From contig CAMYUO010000045.1 of assembly GCA_947302065.1 (NCBI GenBank), positions 1 to 9,044 on the forward strand: a stretch of 9,044 nt of DNA. The letters run 5' to 3'. This DNA is from an uncultured Clostridia bacterium (GTDB lineage Bacteria > Bacillota > Clostridia > Oscillospirales > Ruminococcaceae). A program made the translations under genes and the position numbers. Under the pieces are notes generated by a model. It did not search any database. It was not told the DNA's origin and saw only the letters and a program-made list of their open reading frames with translations. Below are positions 1-5,393 of the stretch, piece by piece. How positions within the stretch are numbered: position 1 is the stretch's first letter; each line of letters begins with the position of its first letter.

Positions 1-399
1 CAGCCCGAGAAGTGACGGAACAGGCTTGAAATCATAACCGATAATGCTGCCGCCGGAAAGCTTAGACAGTAAATATTCGCAGCCCACTGCAAGCGCAGCA
101 TTGAACGGGAGCATCACGAGCAGCTCGGCGAATATCGCCTTTATTCCGGATCTTCTCGACCTGTTGAAACAAAGCTCCATACCGTGTACCTTCACAACGG
201 TGCCGATAACACTCACGAGTGTGTAAACGCACACAAACGCCGTGACCATGTTGCTCATATCGTTATCTACCTTTTCTCCCCTGAATATCACGAACAGTAT
301 GCCGAGCAGGCAAACGATACCTGCACAGACCGCCGTAACTATGATAAGCTTCTTTTTGAGGTCATGTCTGAACATATGCCTCGTTAAATCATTCTTCAT
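1..399 (-). CDS. ABC transporter membrane subunit 2 (partial, 3' end beyond left edge)
   Basis: A reading frame of 133 codons begins at ATG (399-397) and stays open to the left edge, so the C-terminus is missing. The start follows an AAAGGGGGAG ribosome binding site about 6 nt upstream. The visible protein starts with a short basic segment, then has three likely membrane helices at about residues 17-39, 51-70 and 88-110. A basic loop (NRSRRSG, near 79-85) precedes the third. It starts 13 nt after the stop of the upstream permease gene, and the two proteins share a similar N-terminal layout, including the basic loop before helix 3. It is therefore probably the partner permease of the same ABC transporter, the two forming a heterodimer over the ATPase. 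No ATPase or peptidase motif is seen. The family assignment rests on context and hydrophobicity, not on a recognised signature. Confidence 0.75.
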   Translation of the reverse strand, partial: MKNDLTRHMFRHDLKKKLIIVTAVCAGIVCLLGILFVIFRGEKVDNDMSNMVTAFVCVYTLVSVIGTVVKVHGMELCFNRSRRSGIKAIFAELLVMLPFNAALAVGCEYLLSKLSGGSIIGYDFKPVPSLLGL

Positions 400-412
400 G
401 TCTGCTCCCCCT

Positions 413-1177
413 TTAATGTACAGCTTTTACCGACATCAGCTCAATAGTGTGCGACTTTGTCATTCTCCACTGAGCGATCAGCATCAGCACTATCAGCACC
501 GGCACAGCGAACATCGCAGCGAGTTTGAGCCTCAGCAATGCAAACACGCTGAATGCCGTGCTTGTCAGACCTATCGGAAGTATCAGCGCAAGCACAAGCT
601 TTCCGCCGCGGTATCTTGCCAGCACCTGCACCAGCAGCGTGCCCAAGATCGATCCCAAAAAGACGAGCAAAAGCACAGCGGGCAGGTTCTGACCCAGACT
701 GCTTGTCGATCTGCCCGACAGCGAAAGGTCAAACATCGTATCCCTGAATTTTTCCGAAAGGAACTCGTACTTGTCCTTGCTCAGCTCTGAAAACAGCAGT
801 CCTGTGAAAATCTGTCCAACAAGGAATATTCCCGTGATCATCACAGTGAACAGTGCCTCACTGATAATGTTTGCGATGCCGAGATGCTTTCTTGTCACAC
901 TCATCTGCACAGATGTCATATACATCTGCGAATACATCGCTGCGCCGAATCCGAACGCACCGCCTATCATCATCAGAAGTGCCGGCTGGAACAGATCTAT
1001 CTTGCCCTTGTCCTCTGCGGTCAGCACTCCGTGATCTTTTATCATCTCGTCGATCTCCTGCTTGGCGTCCTGATAGGTTATAAACCTGAAAACAGTGATG
1101 ATACACAGCAGCATAAGAGCTGTTCCGACCAGGGTGCCAACTGTCAGATGCGTTTTCAGCAATTTCTTTATATACAT
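413..1177 (-). CDS. ABC transporter permease subunit
   Basis: This 254-residue integral membrane protein has six likely helices, at about residues 13-33, 64-85, 103-129, 165-187, 193-214 and 219-237. An extracytoplasmic or loop segment rich in charged residues lies between helices 1 and 2 (about 34-62). Six helices of this length fit an ABC-2-type permease half. It has no signal peptide or catalytic motif. ATG 1177-1175 follows an AGGGGGAT ribosome binding site that overlaps the end of the ATPase gene (stop at 1184-1186), so translation is probably coupled to the ATPase. The next membrane subunit starts 13 nt after its stop. By position it should form the membrane channel energised by the upstream ATPase. 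The substrate cannot be predicted; related GntR-linked transporters are often tied to cell-envelope antibiotics or export, which is only an analogy here. Confidence 0.85.
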   Translation of the reverse strand: MYIKKLLKTHLTVGTLVGTALMLLCIITVFRFITYQDAKQEIDEMIKDHGVLTAEDKGKIDLFQPALLMMIGGAFGFGAAMYSQMYMTSVQMSVTRKHLGIANIISEALFTVMITGIFLVGQIFTGLLFSELSKDKYEFLSEKFRDTMFDLSLSGRSTSSLGQNLPAVLLLVFLGSILGTLLVQVLARYRGGKLVLALILPIGLTSTAFSVFALLRLKLAAMFAVPVLIVLMLIAQWRMTKSHTIELMSVKAVH

Positions 1178-1183
1178 TCTTTG

Positions 1184-2044
1184 TTATCCCCCTATGTATT
1201 GGTCGTTCGTCATCTGGATAAACAGGCTCTGCAGGCTCGCTTTTGATATCTCAAGACCCTGAGGAACGTTCTCGGGCTTGCCCTTTACATATGCGGACTT
1301 GATGCCGCCGACAACGCTGCTGCCGATGACGTGCTTTCCTGCCGTGTATCTGTCAACAAGCTCTGCTGCACCTGTTACCGTGTAAGAGCCTGCCATAATG
1401 CTTTCGGTGTCATCTGATACGATGAGCCTGCCCTTGTCAATGATTATCGCTCTTTCTATGATGCTTGCGCACTCGTCGATGAGGTGCGTCGAGATTATGT
1501 ATGTGCTGCCCGTCTCGGTATAGCGCTCGATAAGCTCCTTGTAGAACAGCTCTCTGTGGTTTGCATCAAGACCCAGCACAGGCTCGTCAAAGAACACATA
1601 GTCCGCACCCGATGCAAGCGCAAGGATAAGCTTTGAGATGCTCGAATAACCCGTCGAAAGACCAACGAGCTTTTTGTTGATATCAAGCTCGAACTTTGCA
1701 GCAAGCCCGAGCGCATACTGCTCGTCAAAATCCGGGTAAAACTCCTTTGTCAGCTTGACTGCCTGCTTGAACTTCTTGCTCATCGGCAGCAGGTTGTGCT
1801 CGCTCATCGTGAACACCTTGCGCAGTGCCGAATCGTTCTCAACAGACGGCTCACCGTCTATGAATATCTCGCCCGATGTCGCAAAAATGCGGTTTGAGAT
1901 AAGGTTTACCATTGTCGATTTGCCTGCGCCGTTGCGCCCGAGCAGACCGTATATCTTTCCGTATTCTATCGTCAGCGAAACGTCATTGAGCGCTGCGGTA
2001 TCCTTATAGTATTTTGTGAGATTCTTAAGCTCTATCCCTCTCAT
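1184..2044 (-). CDS. ABC transporter ATP-binding protein (YtrB-like)
   Basis: This 286-residue nucleotide-binding subunit powers the permeases encoded downstream. The Walker A motif GRNGAGKST is at about residues 36-44, Walker B YVFFDEP at 149-155, the D-loop GLD at 158-160 and the switch histidine in ISTHLID near 187. The signature segment reads LSTGYSS (about 129-135) instead of LSGGQ, followed by KLILALASG. This degenerate form is common in GntR-linked YtrB-like ATPases. The usual Q-loop glutamine is not obvious; that region reads TMSEHNLLP (79-87). An extra domain of about 70 residues follows the core (about 215-286). The start ATG (2044-2042) uses an AAAGGGG site that overlaps the stop of the GntR gene only 5 nt upstream. 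The regulator-ATPase-permease order supports a self-regulated transporter. Assignment to the ABC ATPase family is very secure, the YtrB-like label less so. Confidence 0.95.
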   Translation of the reverse strand: MRGIELKNLTKYYKDTAALNDVSLTIEYGKIYGLLGRNGAGKSTMVNLISNRIFATSGEIFIDGEPSVENDSALRKVFTMSEHNLLPMSKKFKQAVKLTKEFYPDFDEQYALGLAAKFELDINKKLVGLSTGYSSISKLILALASGADYVFFDEPVLGLDANHRELFYKELIERYTETGSTYIISTHLIDECASIIERAIIIDKGRLIVSDDTESIMAGSYTVTGAAELVDRYTAGKHVIGSSVVGGIKSAYVKGKPENVPQGLEISKASLQSLFIQMTNDQYIGG

Positions 2045-2049
2045 TTTAC

Positions 2050-2409
2050 TTATCCCCTTTCGATCATTTCAACTATATTTTTTTTTGTAAGTCCGAGTTT
2101 TTGCGCTTCATCGAGCATTTTCTGTATATACTGCTCGAAGAAGTCCGACTGTCTTTCCTTTTTGAGCTTTTCGACTGCTCCCTCTGATACAAACATACCC
2201 AATCCCCTTTTCTTATAGATGATACCCTTGTCGACAAGCATATTAACGCCCTTGAGCGCCGTTGCAGGATTTATTTTCAGCTGCACCGACATCTCTGTCG
2301 TCGAGGGTATCTGCTCCCCTTCTTTTATGGCTCCCGAAATTATACTGTCGCTCAGCCAATCCGCAAGCTGCGCAAAGATCGGCTTTTCGCTCTCAAAGTT
2401 TATCTGCAT
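2050..2409 (-). CDS. GntR family transcriptional regulator, YtrA subfamily
   Basis: This 119-residue DNA-binding repressor has a GntR winged helix-turn-helix at about residues 9-76. The recognisable core reads KPIFAQLADWLSDSIISG, then EGEQIPSTTEMSVQL, then NPATALKGVNMLVDKGII, with the wing around KRGLGMFV. Only about 40 residues of helical, charged tail follow, which is the short dimerisation tail of the YtrA subfamily rather than the larger effector domains of FadR- or HutC-type regulators. The start ATG (2409-2407) has an excellent AAAGGAGG site 7 nt upstream. It lies between the DUF4177 gene and the ABC ATPase, in the common YtrA layout where the repressor controls its own transporter operon. 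A likely binding site is the palindrome at 2754-2777 over the operon promoter. The inducer is unknown. Confidence 0.93.
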   Translation of the reverse strand: MQINFESEKPIFAQLADWLSDSIISGAIKEGEQIPSTTEMSVQLKINPATALKGVNMLVDKGIIYKKRGLGMFVSEGAVEKLKKERQSDFFEQYIQKMLDEAQKLGLTKKNIVEMIERG

Positions 2410-2455
2410 TACCTGTCCTCCTTTTGTGTCATCTGCTTTCTTTTGTTCTGCTTTT

Positions 2456-2656
2456 TTATCTGCTCTTATTTCTCTTGAATATGCAAACTATGCTTTTTGA
2501 TGAACCATAACTCTGGTTTGTGGAAGTACAACTTACCAGCTCCCATCCCTCATTGCCAAGATAATTGAAATGGCTTTCAAGTCGATTTGGCTCAACGTTT
2601 CCGCCAAAAAAACCTTTTGTATCATACACGACCACTTTATACTCGAAAACATCCAT
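2456..2656 (-). CDS. DUF4177 domain small protein
   Basis: This protein of about 66 residues matches the DUF4177 pattern from memory: an opening FEYKVVVYDTKGFFGGNVE, a central NYLGNEGWELVSC, then a serine-rich turn and a closing strand IVCIFKRNK. The fold expected for the family is a small alpha/beta domain, and its molecular function is not known. I place the start at ATG 2656-2654, because an AGGGGGGAT site lies about 6-8 nt upstream. A TTG at 2674-2672 would also be in frame but would put the ribosome binding site inside the gene. It is the first gene after the promoter at 2775-2803 and lies 46 nt ahead of the GntR gene, so it is co-transcribed with the transporter operon. There is no signal peptide or membrane segment, so it should be cytoplasmic. 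It may be an accessory or regulatory partner of the transporter, but nothing in the sequence shows this. Confidence 0.85.
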   Translation of the reverse strand: MDVFEYKVVVYDTKGFFGGNVEPNRLESHFNYLGNEGWELVSCTSTNQSYGSSKSIVCIFKRNKSR

Positions 2657-2753
2657 ATCTGATCCCCCCTGCAAATTTTGTTCTGCTTAAATACAAATCT
2701 TTTTCTCCGACACAGCCCCGTTCGCTCATCACCCGGCGGTTAGTTTGTTAGTC

Positions 2754-2777
2754 GGTTAGTTACCTCTGTAACTAACC
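2754..2777. promoter_or_regulatory. Palindromic operator, probable GntR binding site
   Basis: Arms GGTTAGTTAC (2754-2763) and GTAACTAACC (2768-2777) are perfect inverse complements separated by CTCT. The right arm covers the last three bases of the -10 element, and the centre falls near the expected start point. This is where a repressor would block RNA polymerase. Two more direct GTTAG half-sites lie just to the left, at 2739-2743 and 2747-2751. The nearest regulator is the YtrA-type GntR protein two genes downstream, and this family usually binds such dyads in its own promoter. The palindrome is seen directly; its owner is inferred. Confidence 0.75.
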
Positions 2778-2803
2778 ATAACACTAAACAGTCAATTTGT
2801 CAA
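2775..2803 (-). promoter_or_regulatory. Sigma-70 type promoter of the DUF4177-GntR-ABC operon
   Basis: Read on the minus strand, a perfect -35 TTGACA (2803-2798) is followed by a 17-nt spacer and TATGGT (2780-2775). A TG one base before the hexamer (2783-2782) makes an extended -10. Transcription should start near 2768, giving a leader of about 110 nt before the DUF4177 start. A/T-rich DNA lies directly upstream and the operator palindrome overlaps downstream. This arrangement fits a strong promoter held down by a repressor. Confidence 0.75.
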
Positions 2804-2806
2804 GTC

Positions 2807-2835
2807 TTTTTTCGATATTTTTTTAAATATTTTTT
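2807..2835. promoter_or_regulatory. Phased A/T tracts, possible UP element or bent DNA
   Basis: Three T-runs on the plus strand (A-runs on the promoter strand) lie at 2807-2812, 2818-2824 and 2830-2835. They are centred about 11.5 bp apart, close to one helical turn. They sit immediately upstream of the -35 element. Such spacing is known to favour DNA curvature and contact with the RNA polymerase alpha C-terminal domain. The role here is inferred from position. Confidence 0.5.
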
Positions 2836-2880
2836 CAGTGCTCTCTCAAAACGGCGTATCTGCGCCGAAATCTGCACATT

Positions 2881-2913
2881 AAAAAATCATCGGCAAGATG
2901 TCTTACCGATGAT
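2881..2913 (-). terminator. Intrinsic terminator of the pilus operon
   Basis: On the minus-strand transcript, ATCATCGGTAAGA (2913-2901) pairs with TCTTGCCGATGAT (2898-2886) through 13 pairs including one U-G wobble. The nominal loop is 2 nt, so the closing pairs probably open. A run of five T follows at once (2885-2881). It lies 20 nt after the stop codon of the second sortase and separates the pilus operon from the promoter of the transporter operon. Confidence 0.88.
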
Positions 2914-2914
2914 A

Positions 2915-2937
2915 TAGTTAGTTATTCGGTTAGTTAC
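2915..2937. repeat. Second cluster of GTTAG half-sites
   Basis: TAGTTAGTTA (2915-2924) and CGGTTAGTTAC (2927-2937) repeat the half-site motif of the operator at 2754-2777. The 11-mer CGGTTAGTTAC is identical to 2753-2763. The cluster fills the gap between the pilus terminator and the end of the second sortase gene, and its last bases include the sortase stop codon. No inverted arm is present here. It may be an auxiliary regulator site or chance similarity. Confidence 0.45.
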
Positions 2938-3557
2938 TCGATCCATCTGCACCGCACGGTGAAACGCTCGCTGCCAGAAAAATTGCAGGTATAAAGCGAC
3001 AGCTCATAATTGCTTTCCACCATATCGGTCACATCGGACGGCTTGAGCATCTCGGTCTCCTCGACCCTGTAAGTGTAAGTCTCACCGTTCATGTTGGTAA
3101 ACTGCACGGTGTCCTTGTTTTTGAGCTGCTTTAGCTTTTCAAAGCCGCTGGGGAAATTATGCCCTGCGACAACGAGGTCGTCAGTTTCGAGCGAGCCGTA
3201 ATAGCGGCAGGGCGCAATATTCAGGTTATAGTCGCTGTAAGTATTGATGACAGGCATTTTCAGGTCTATCGAAGGGATAGTCAGATAGCCAATGCAGTCG
3301 TTTCCGTCGACCTCGACCACGGGCATATGCTTTTTTGTCGCTTCAATGGCAGGTGCCGACGAACTGTCTTTTGCAGACGAAACGTCCTTTTCGCCCTGTG
3401 CGATAGCGCTTTCCACCTGCTGTTCAAGCTTGTCAGCCGATTTTTTAGCCTCATTGCTCTGGTCATAGTTGTACCACACCAGCGCCGCACATCCTGCTAT
3501 CATCAGCACGCCTATGATTATCAGCGCCGTCGAGATATGCTTTGTGTGCTTACTCAT
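2934..3557 (-). CDS. Second sortase of the pilus cluster (class not assigned)
   Basis: This 207-residue sortase-family transpeptidase cleaves sorting signals and joins the threonine carbonyl to an amine. One N-terminal membrane anchor (about 11-29) is followed by a charged linker (30-78) and the catalytic barrel. The expected catalytic residues are His133 in VVAGHNFPSG, Cys191 in SLYTC and Arg198 in SERFTVRC. It lacks the second membrane helix and lid region of class C enzymes. The pattern resembles a clostridial sortase type often found in pilus clusters. Its start ATG overlaps the minor pilin stop by 8 nt (ATGAGTAA), so expression is probably coupled to that pilin. The ribosome binding site is weak (AAGAAG-like). 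It is the last gene before the terminator. Likely jobs are attaching the LIPTG subunit or moving finished pili to peptidoglycan; which one cannot be decided from sequence. Confidence 0.92.
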   Translation of the reverse strand: MSKHTKHISTALIIIGVLMIAGCAALVWYNYDQSNEAKKSADKLEQQVESAIAQGEKDVSSAKDSSSAPAIEATKKHMPVVEVDGNDCIGYLTIPSIDLKMPVINTYSDYNLNIAPCRYYGSLETDDLVVAGHNFPSGFEKLKQLKNKDTVQFTNMNGETYTYRVEETEMLKPSDVTDMVESNYELSLYTCNFSGSERFTVRCRWIE

Positions 3558-4455
3558 CCCGTTTCTTCTTTCCGCAGCGCAGTATCACTCCTGCTGTGAT
3601 AAGCACAAGACCGCCAACAGCAAGCACAGGTATCGGCCATTTCAGCTGTCCTGTCGGTATGAGCGAACGGGTGTTGTATATCGTATAGGTGTTGCCGTCT
3701 TTTGAATAAGTGACCGTGTATTCCGCAGGGACTTTTTCCTCCCTGACAGTCCACGTCTTTGAGCGGTCAAGGTCTTTCCAGACGTTCTGCCAGCCGTTTT
3801 CATCGCTCAGCACGGCAGTATCATATACCTGTCCGTCGCACAAAAGCTCAGCAGTTATGCTCTCGGGTCTGTTCTTTCCGTCATCGTTCCATATCTTTCT
3901 GACCGTTATGTCATATGTTCTGTCGCCGCTGCTCTCTTTGAATTTCGGCTTGGCAATGAGGTTGTATTCCCATTTTCCGTCGTTATCATAAGGCAGCACC
4001 GCAAGGAACGGCAAAAAGCGCTCATACGAACCGTTTCCCTTTGTTTCGGAAATAAGATAAACGCCTGCTGTCAGACCGTCAAACTGTGTCCTGCCCGTGT
4101 CGTCGGTGTACTTCGTTTCGCCGCTGATCCTGTGATCGAGTGCAAACTGGAACAGCTTTTTCGCCGTATCGAGTGACTTTATATCGTCAAGCGTCTTTGC
4201 ATAGTCCGCAAAGCTGCCAACGCAGCTGTATCTAATCTTACCGTCAACAAACTCAGCATCTGCAACACGGTAAAGCGTAACATCCGCATTTTCGACAGGT
4301 CTTTTGTCATCCTCGCTTTCGAGCACGATGCCGATAACACCCTTTTCATTCAGGTCTGGCTCGTCGGCTGCGGCTGCGCAAATACTTGCGGGCATGGCAA
4401 TAAGAAGTGCCATCAGCAGCATGAAACTCAAAAATATTCTATTGTGTTTCTTCAC
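3550..4455 (-). CDS. Minor (possibly basal) pilin, D1 plus Cna_B domains, LIPTG signal
   Basis: This wall-associated pilin has 301 residues when started at GTG 4455-4453, which has AAAGGAGG 9 nt upstream; longer in-frame starts have no such site and begin with Cys/Arg-rich sequence. A signal peptide covers about 1-28. An N-terminal pilin domain (about 38-173) ends in WEYNLIAKPK (162-171), close to the classical pilin box with Lys171. A Cna_B domain follows (about 181-262). Its VRKIW lysine (187), EE pair (239-240) and YNT asparagine (261) fit an internal isopeptide bond. The C-terminus is a sorting signal, LIPTG (265-269), then a hydrophobic helix and a GKKKRDE tail. Proline is at position 3 rather than 2 of the motif. 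The gene overlaps the class C sortase by 17 nt and the second sortase by 8 nt. Size and position suggest a basal or anchor subunit, an inference. Confidence 0.9.
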   Translation of the reverse strand: MKKHNRIFLSFMLLMALLIAMPASICAAAADEPDLNEKGVIGIVLESEDDKRPVENADVTLYRVADAEFVDGKIRYSCVGSFADYAKTLDDIKSLDTAKKLFQFALDHRISGETKYTDDTGRTQFDGLTAGVYLISETKGNGSYERFLPFLAVLPYDNDGKWEYNLIAKPKFKESSGDRTYDITVRKIWNDDGKNRPESITAELLCDGQVYDTAVLSDENGWQNVWKDLDRSKTWTVREEKVPAEYTVTYSKDGNTYTIYNTRSLIPTGQLKWPIPVLAVGGLVLITAGVILRCGKKKRDE

Positions 4456-5302
4456 TTCCGCCCGCCTCCTTTGCGAGTTTTTTCTTTTTCTTTGATATAT
4501 GATCCCTGACCAGCACGAACACCAGCGCCGCAACGAGCATCGGCACGGCAACTATCGGTGTCACAACGAGAGGGTCGATGCGGAATGCCTCATTCTTTAC
4601 AAATATGCCCGGCTTTTCCTCTGCGGTCTCAACTCTCACGCCTCTTAAAAGCAGCCTGTGCGAATTGATGCCGTAAGGTGTGCAGGTCATAAGCGTGCAG
4701 TAATCCTTGCCGCTTTCTATCTGCAAGTCTTCCGTTTCGGACGGCTTAACAGTCTTTATCCGGTCTATGCGATATGTGAGCTTCTGATCGAGAACGGTGA
4801 TAGTGAATTCATCACCGACCTCAAGCTCATCAAGGTCTGTAAACAGCTTTGCGCTGGGCAGACCTCTGTGACCCGAAAGGACACAGTGTGTGGATGCTCC
4901 GCCTATCGGCAGGCTCGTGCCCTCAAGGTGACCTGCGCCTGCGCTGAGCACGGAATCATCGACCGTGTGATATATAGGCAGCTCGACACCTATCCTGTCG
5001 ATGTCGATATAGCCCATTATGCCTGTGCCGGTGATGTCGAGCGTAGTATCGTAGCCCTTGACGAGCTCAGGGTTATAAAATGCAGATGATGTCTCTCCAA
5101 GGCGCTTGTTATAGTCCTGCGCCTGTGCAAACATGCTGTCTATCCTGTCGCTGCTCGTGTTTTCAAGCTTGTCGTTATACTCGCTGATGACATTTGATGC
5201 ATTTTTCTGATTGATGTAGTTGCTGATCGCAGGATACAGCAGCACGGACAGTCCAACGATAAACATAACAATTATCAAAACCGTTGTCAGATGCTTTCTC
5301 AT
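4439..5302 (-). CDS. Class C (pilus-polymerising) sortase
   Basis: This 287-residue enzyme links pilin subunits covalently on the outer face of the membrane. An N-terminal helix (about 6-24) and a C-terminal helix (about 242-264) with a KKKKK tail give the two-anchor layout typical of class C. The catalytic residues are His145 in SGHRGLPSAKLFTDLDEL, Cys207 in TLMTCTPYG and Arg216 in HRLLLRG. Before the barrel comes a helical segment with YNKRL and FYNPELVKGY (64-84), where the lid sits in this class; I do not see the usual Asp-Pro-Phe/Trp lid motif. The start ATG (5302-5300) has an AGGGAG site 7-8 nt upstream. The gene lies 91 nt after the backbone pilin stop, beyond a hairpin. It should polymerise the LPGTG backbone pilin and add the other subunits. 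Confidence 0.95.
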   Translation of the reverse strand: MRKHLTTVLIIVMFIVGLSVLLYPAISNYINQKNASNVISEYNDKLENTSSDRIDSMFAQAQDYNKRLGETSSAFYNPELVKGYDTTLDITGTGIMGYIDIDRIGVELPIYHTVDDSVLSAGAGHLEGTSLPIGGASTHCVLSGHRGLPSAKLFTDLDELEVGDEFTITVLDQKLTYRIDRIKTVKPSETEDLQIESGKDYCTLMTCTPYGINSHRLLLRGVRVETAEEKPGIFVKNEAFRIDPLVVTPIVAVPMLVAALVFVLVRDHISKKKKKLAKEAGGSEETQ

Positions 5303-5329
5303 TGGATTCTCCCTGCCGCAATATCATAA

Positions 5330-5358
5330 GGCGGAGAGGAGAGGTCATCCTCTCCGCC
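5330..5358 (-). terminator. Hairpin between backbone pilin and class C sortase (possible attenuator)
   Basis: A perfect 11-bp GC-rich stem (5330-5340 with 5348-5358; arms GGCGGAGAGGA and TCCTCTCCGCC) has a 7-nt loop. The sequence after it on the transcript is TTATGATATTG, not a U-tract, so full termination is unlikely. It begins about 35 nt after the pilin stop. It could stabilise the 3' end of the abundant pilin mRNA or reduce read-through into the sortase genes. The stem is certain; the role is inferred. Confidence 0.65.
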
Positions 5359-5393
5359 CGTTGATACCAAAAAACTTCAAGATATTGCTTTTA

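Noticed and set aside
242..790. Plus-strand open frame of 182 codons opposite the permease genes
   Set aside because: It is antisense to clear membrane protein genes, rich in His, Gln and Cys, with no ribosome binding site or recognisable domain. It is a shadow of the minus-strand coding.
2657..2674. TTG start six codons upstream for the DUF4177 protein
   Set aside because: The AGGGGGG ribosome binding site lies within these codons, so the ATG at 2656 is the better start.
2848..2867. Small hairpin CGGCG / CGCCG followed by TTTT on the minus strand, as a second terminator
   Set aside because: The stem is only 5 bp and the T-run is 4 and interrupted by G. It may add to the strong terminator at 2881-2913 but cannot be supported alone.
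4470..4500. Six-A run at the end of the class C sortase, close to an AAAGGAGG site, considered as a programmed frameshift
   Set aside because: The run is not in the phase needed for an A AAA AAC/G slip, and the AAAGGAGG lies downstream rather than about 10 nt upstream. It is simply lysine codons followed by the next gene's ribosome binding site.
4456..4551. Longer N-terminus for the minor pilin, from ATG 4551
   Set aside because: The added residues are Cys/Arg/Trp-rich and precede the real signal peptide, and this region is inside the class C sortase gene. The GTG at 4455 has a near-perfect ribosome binding site.
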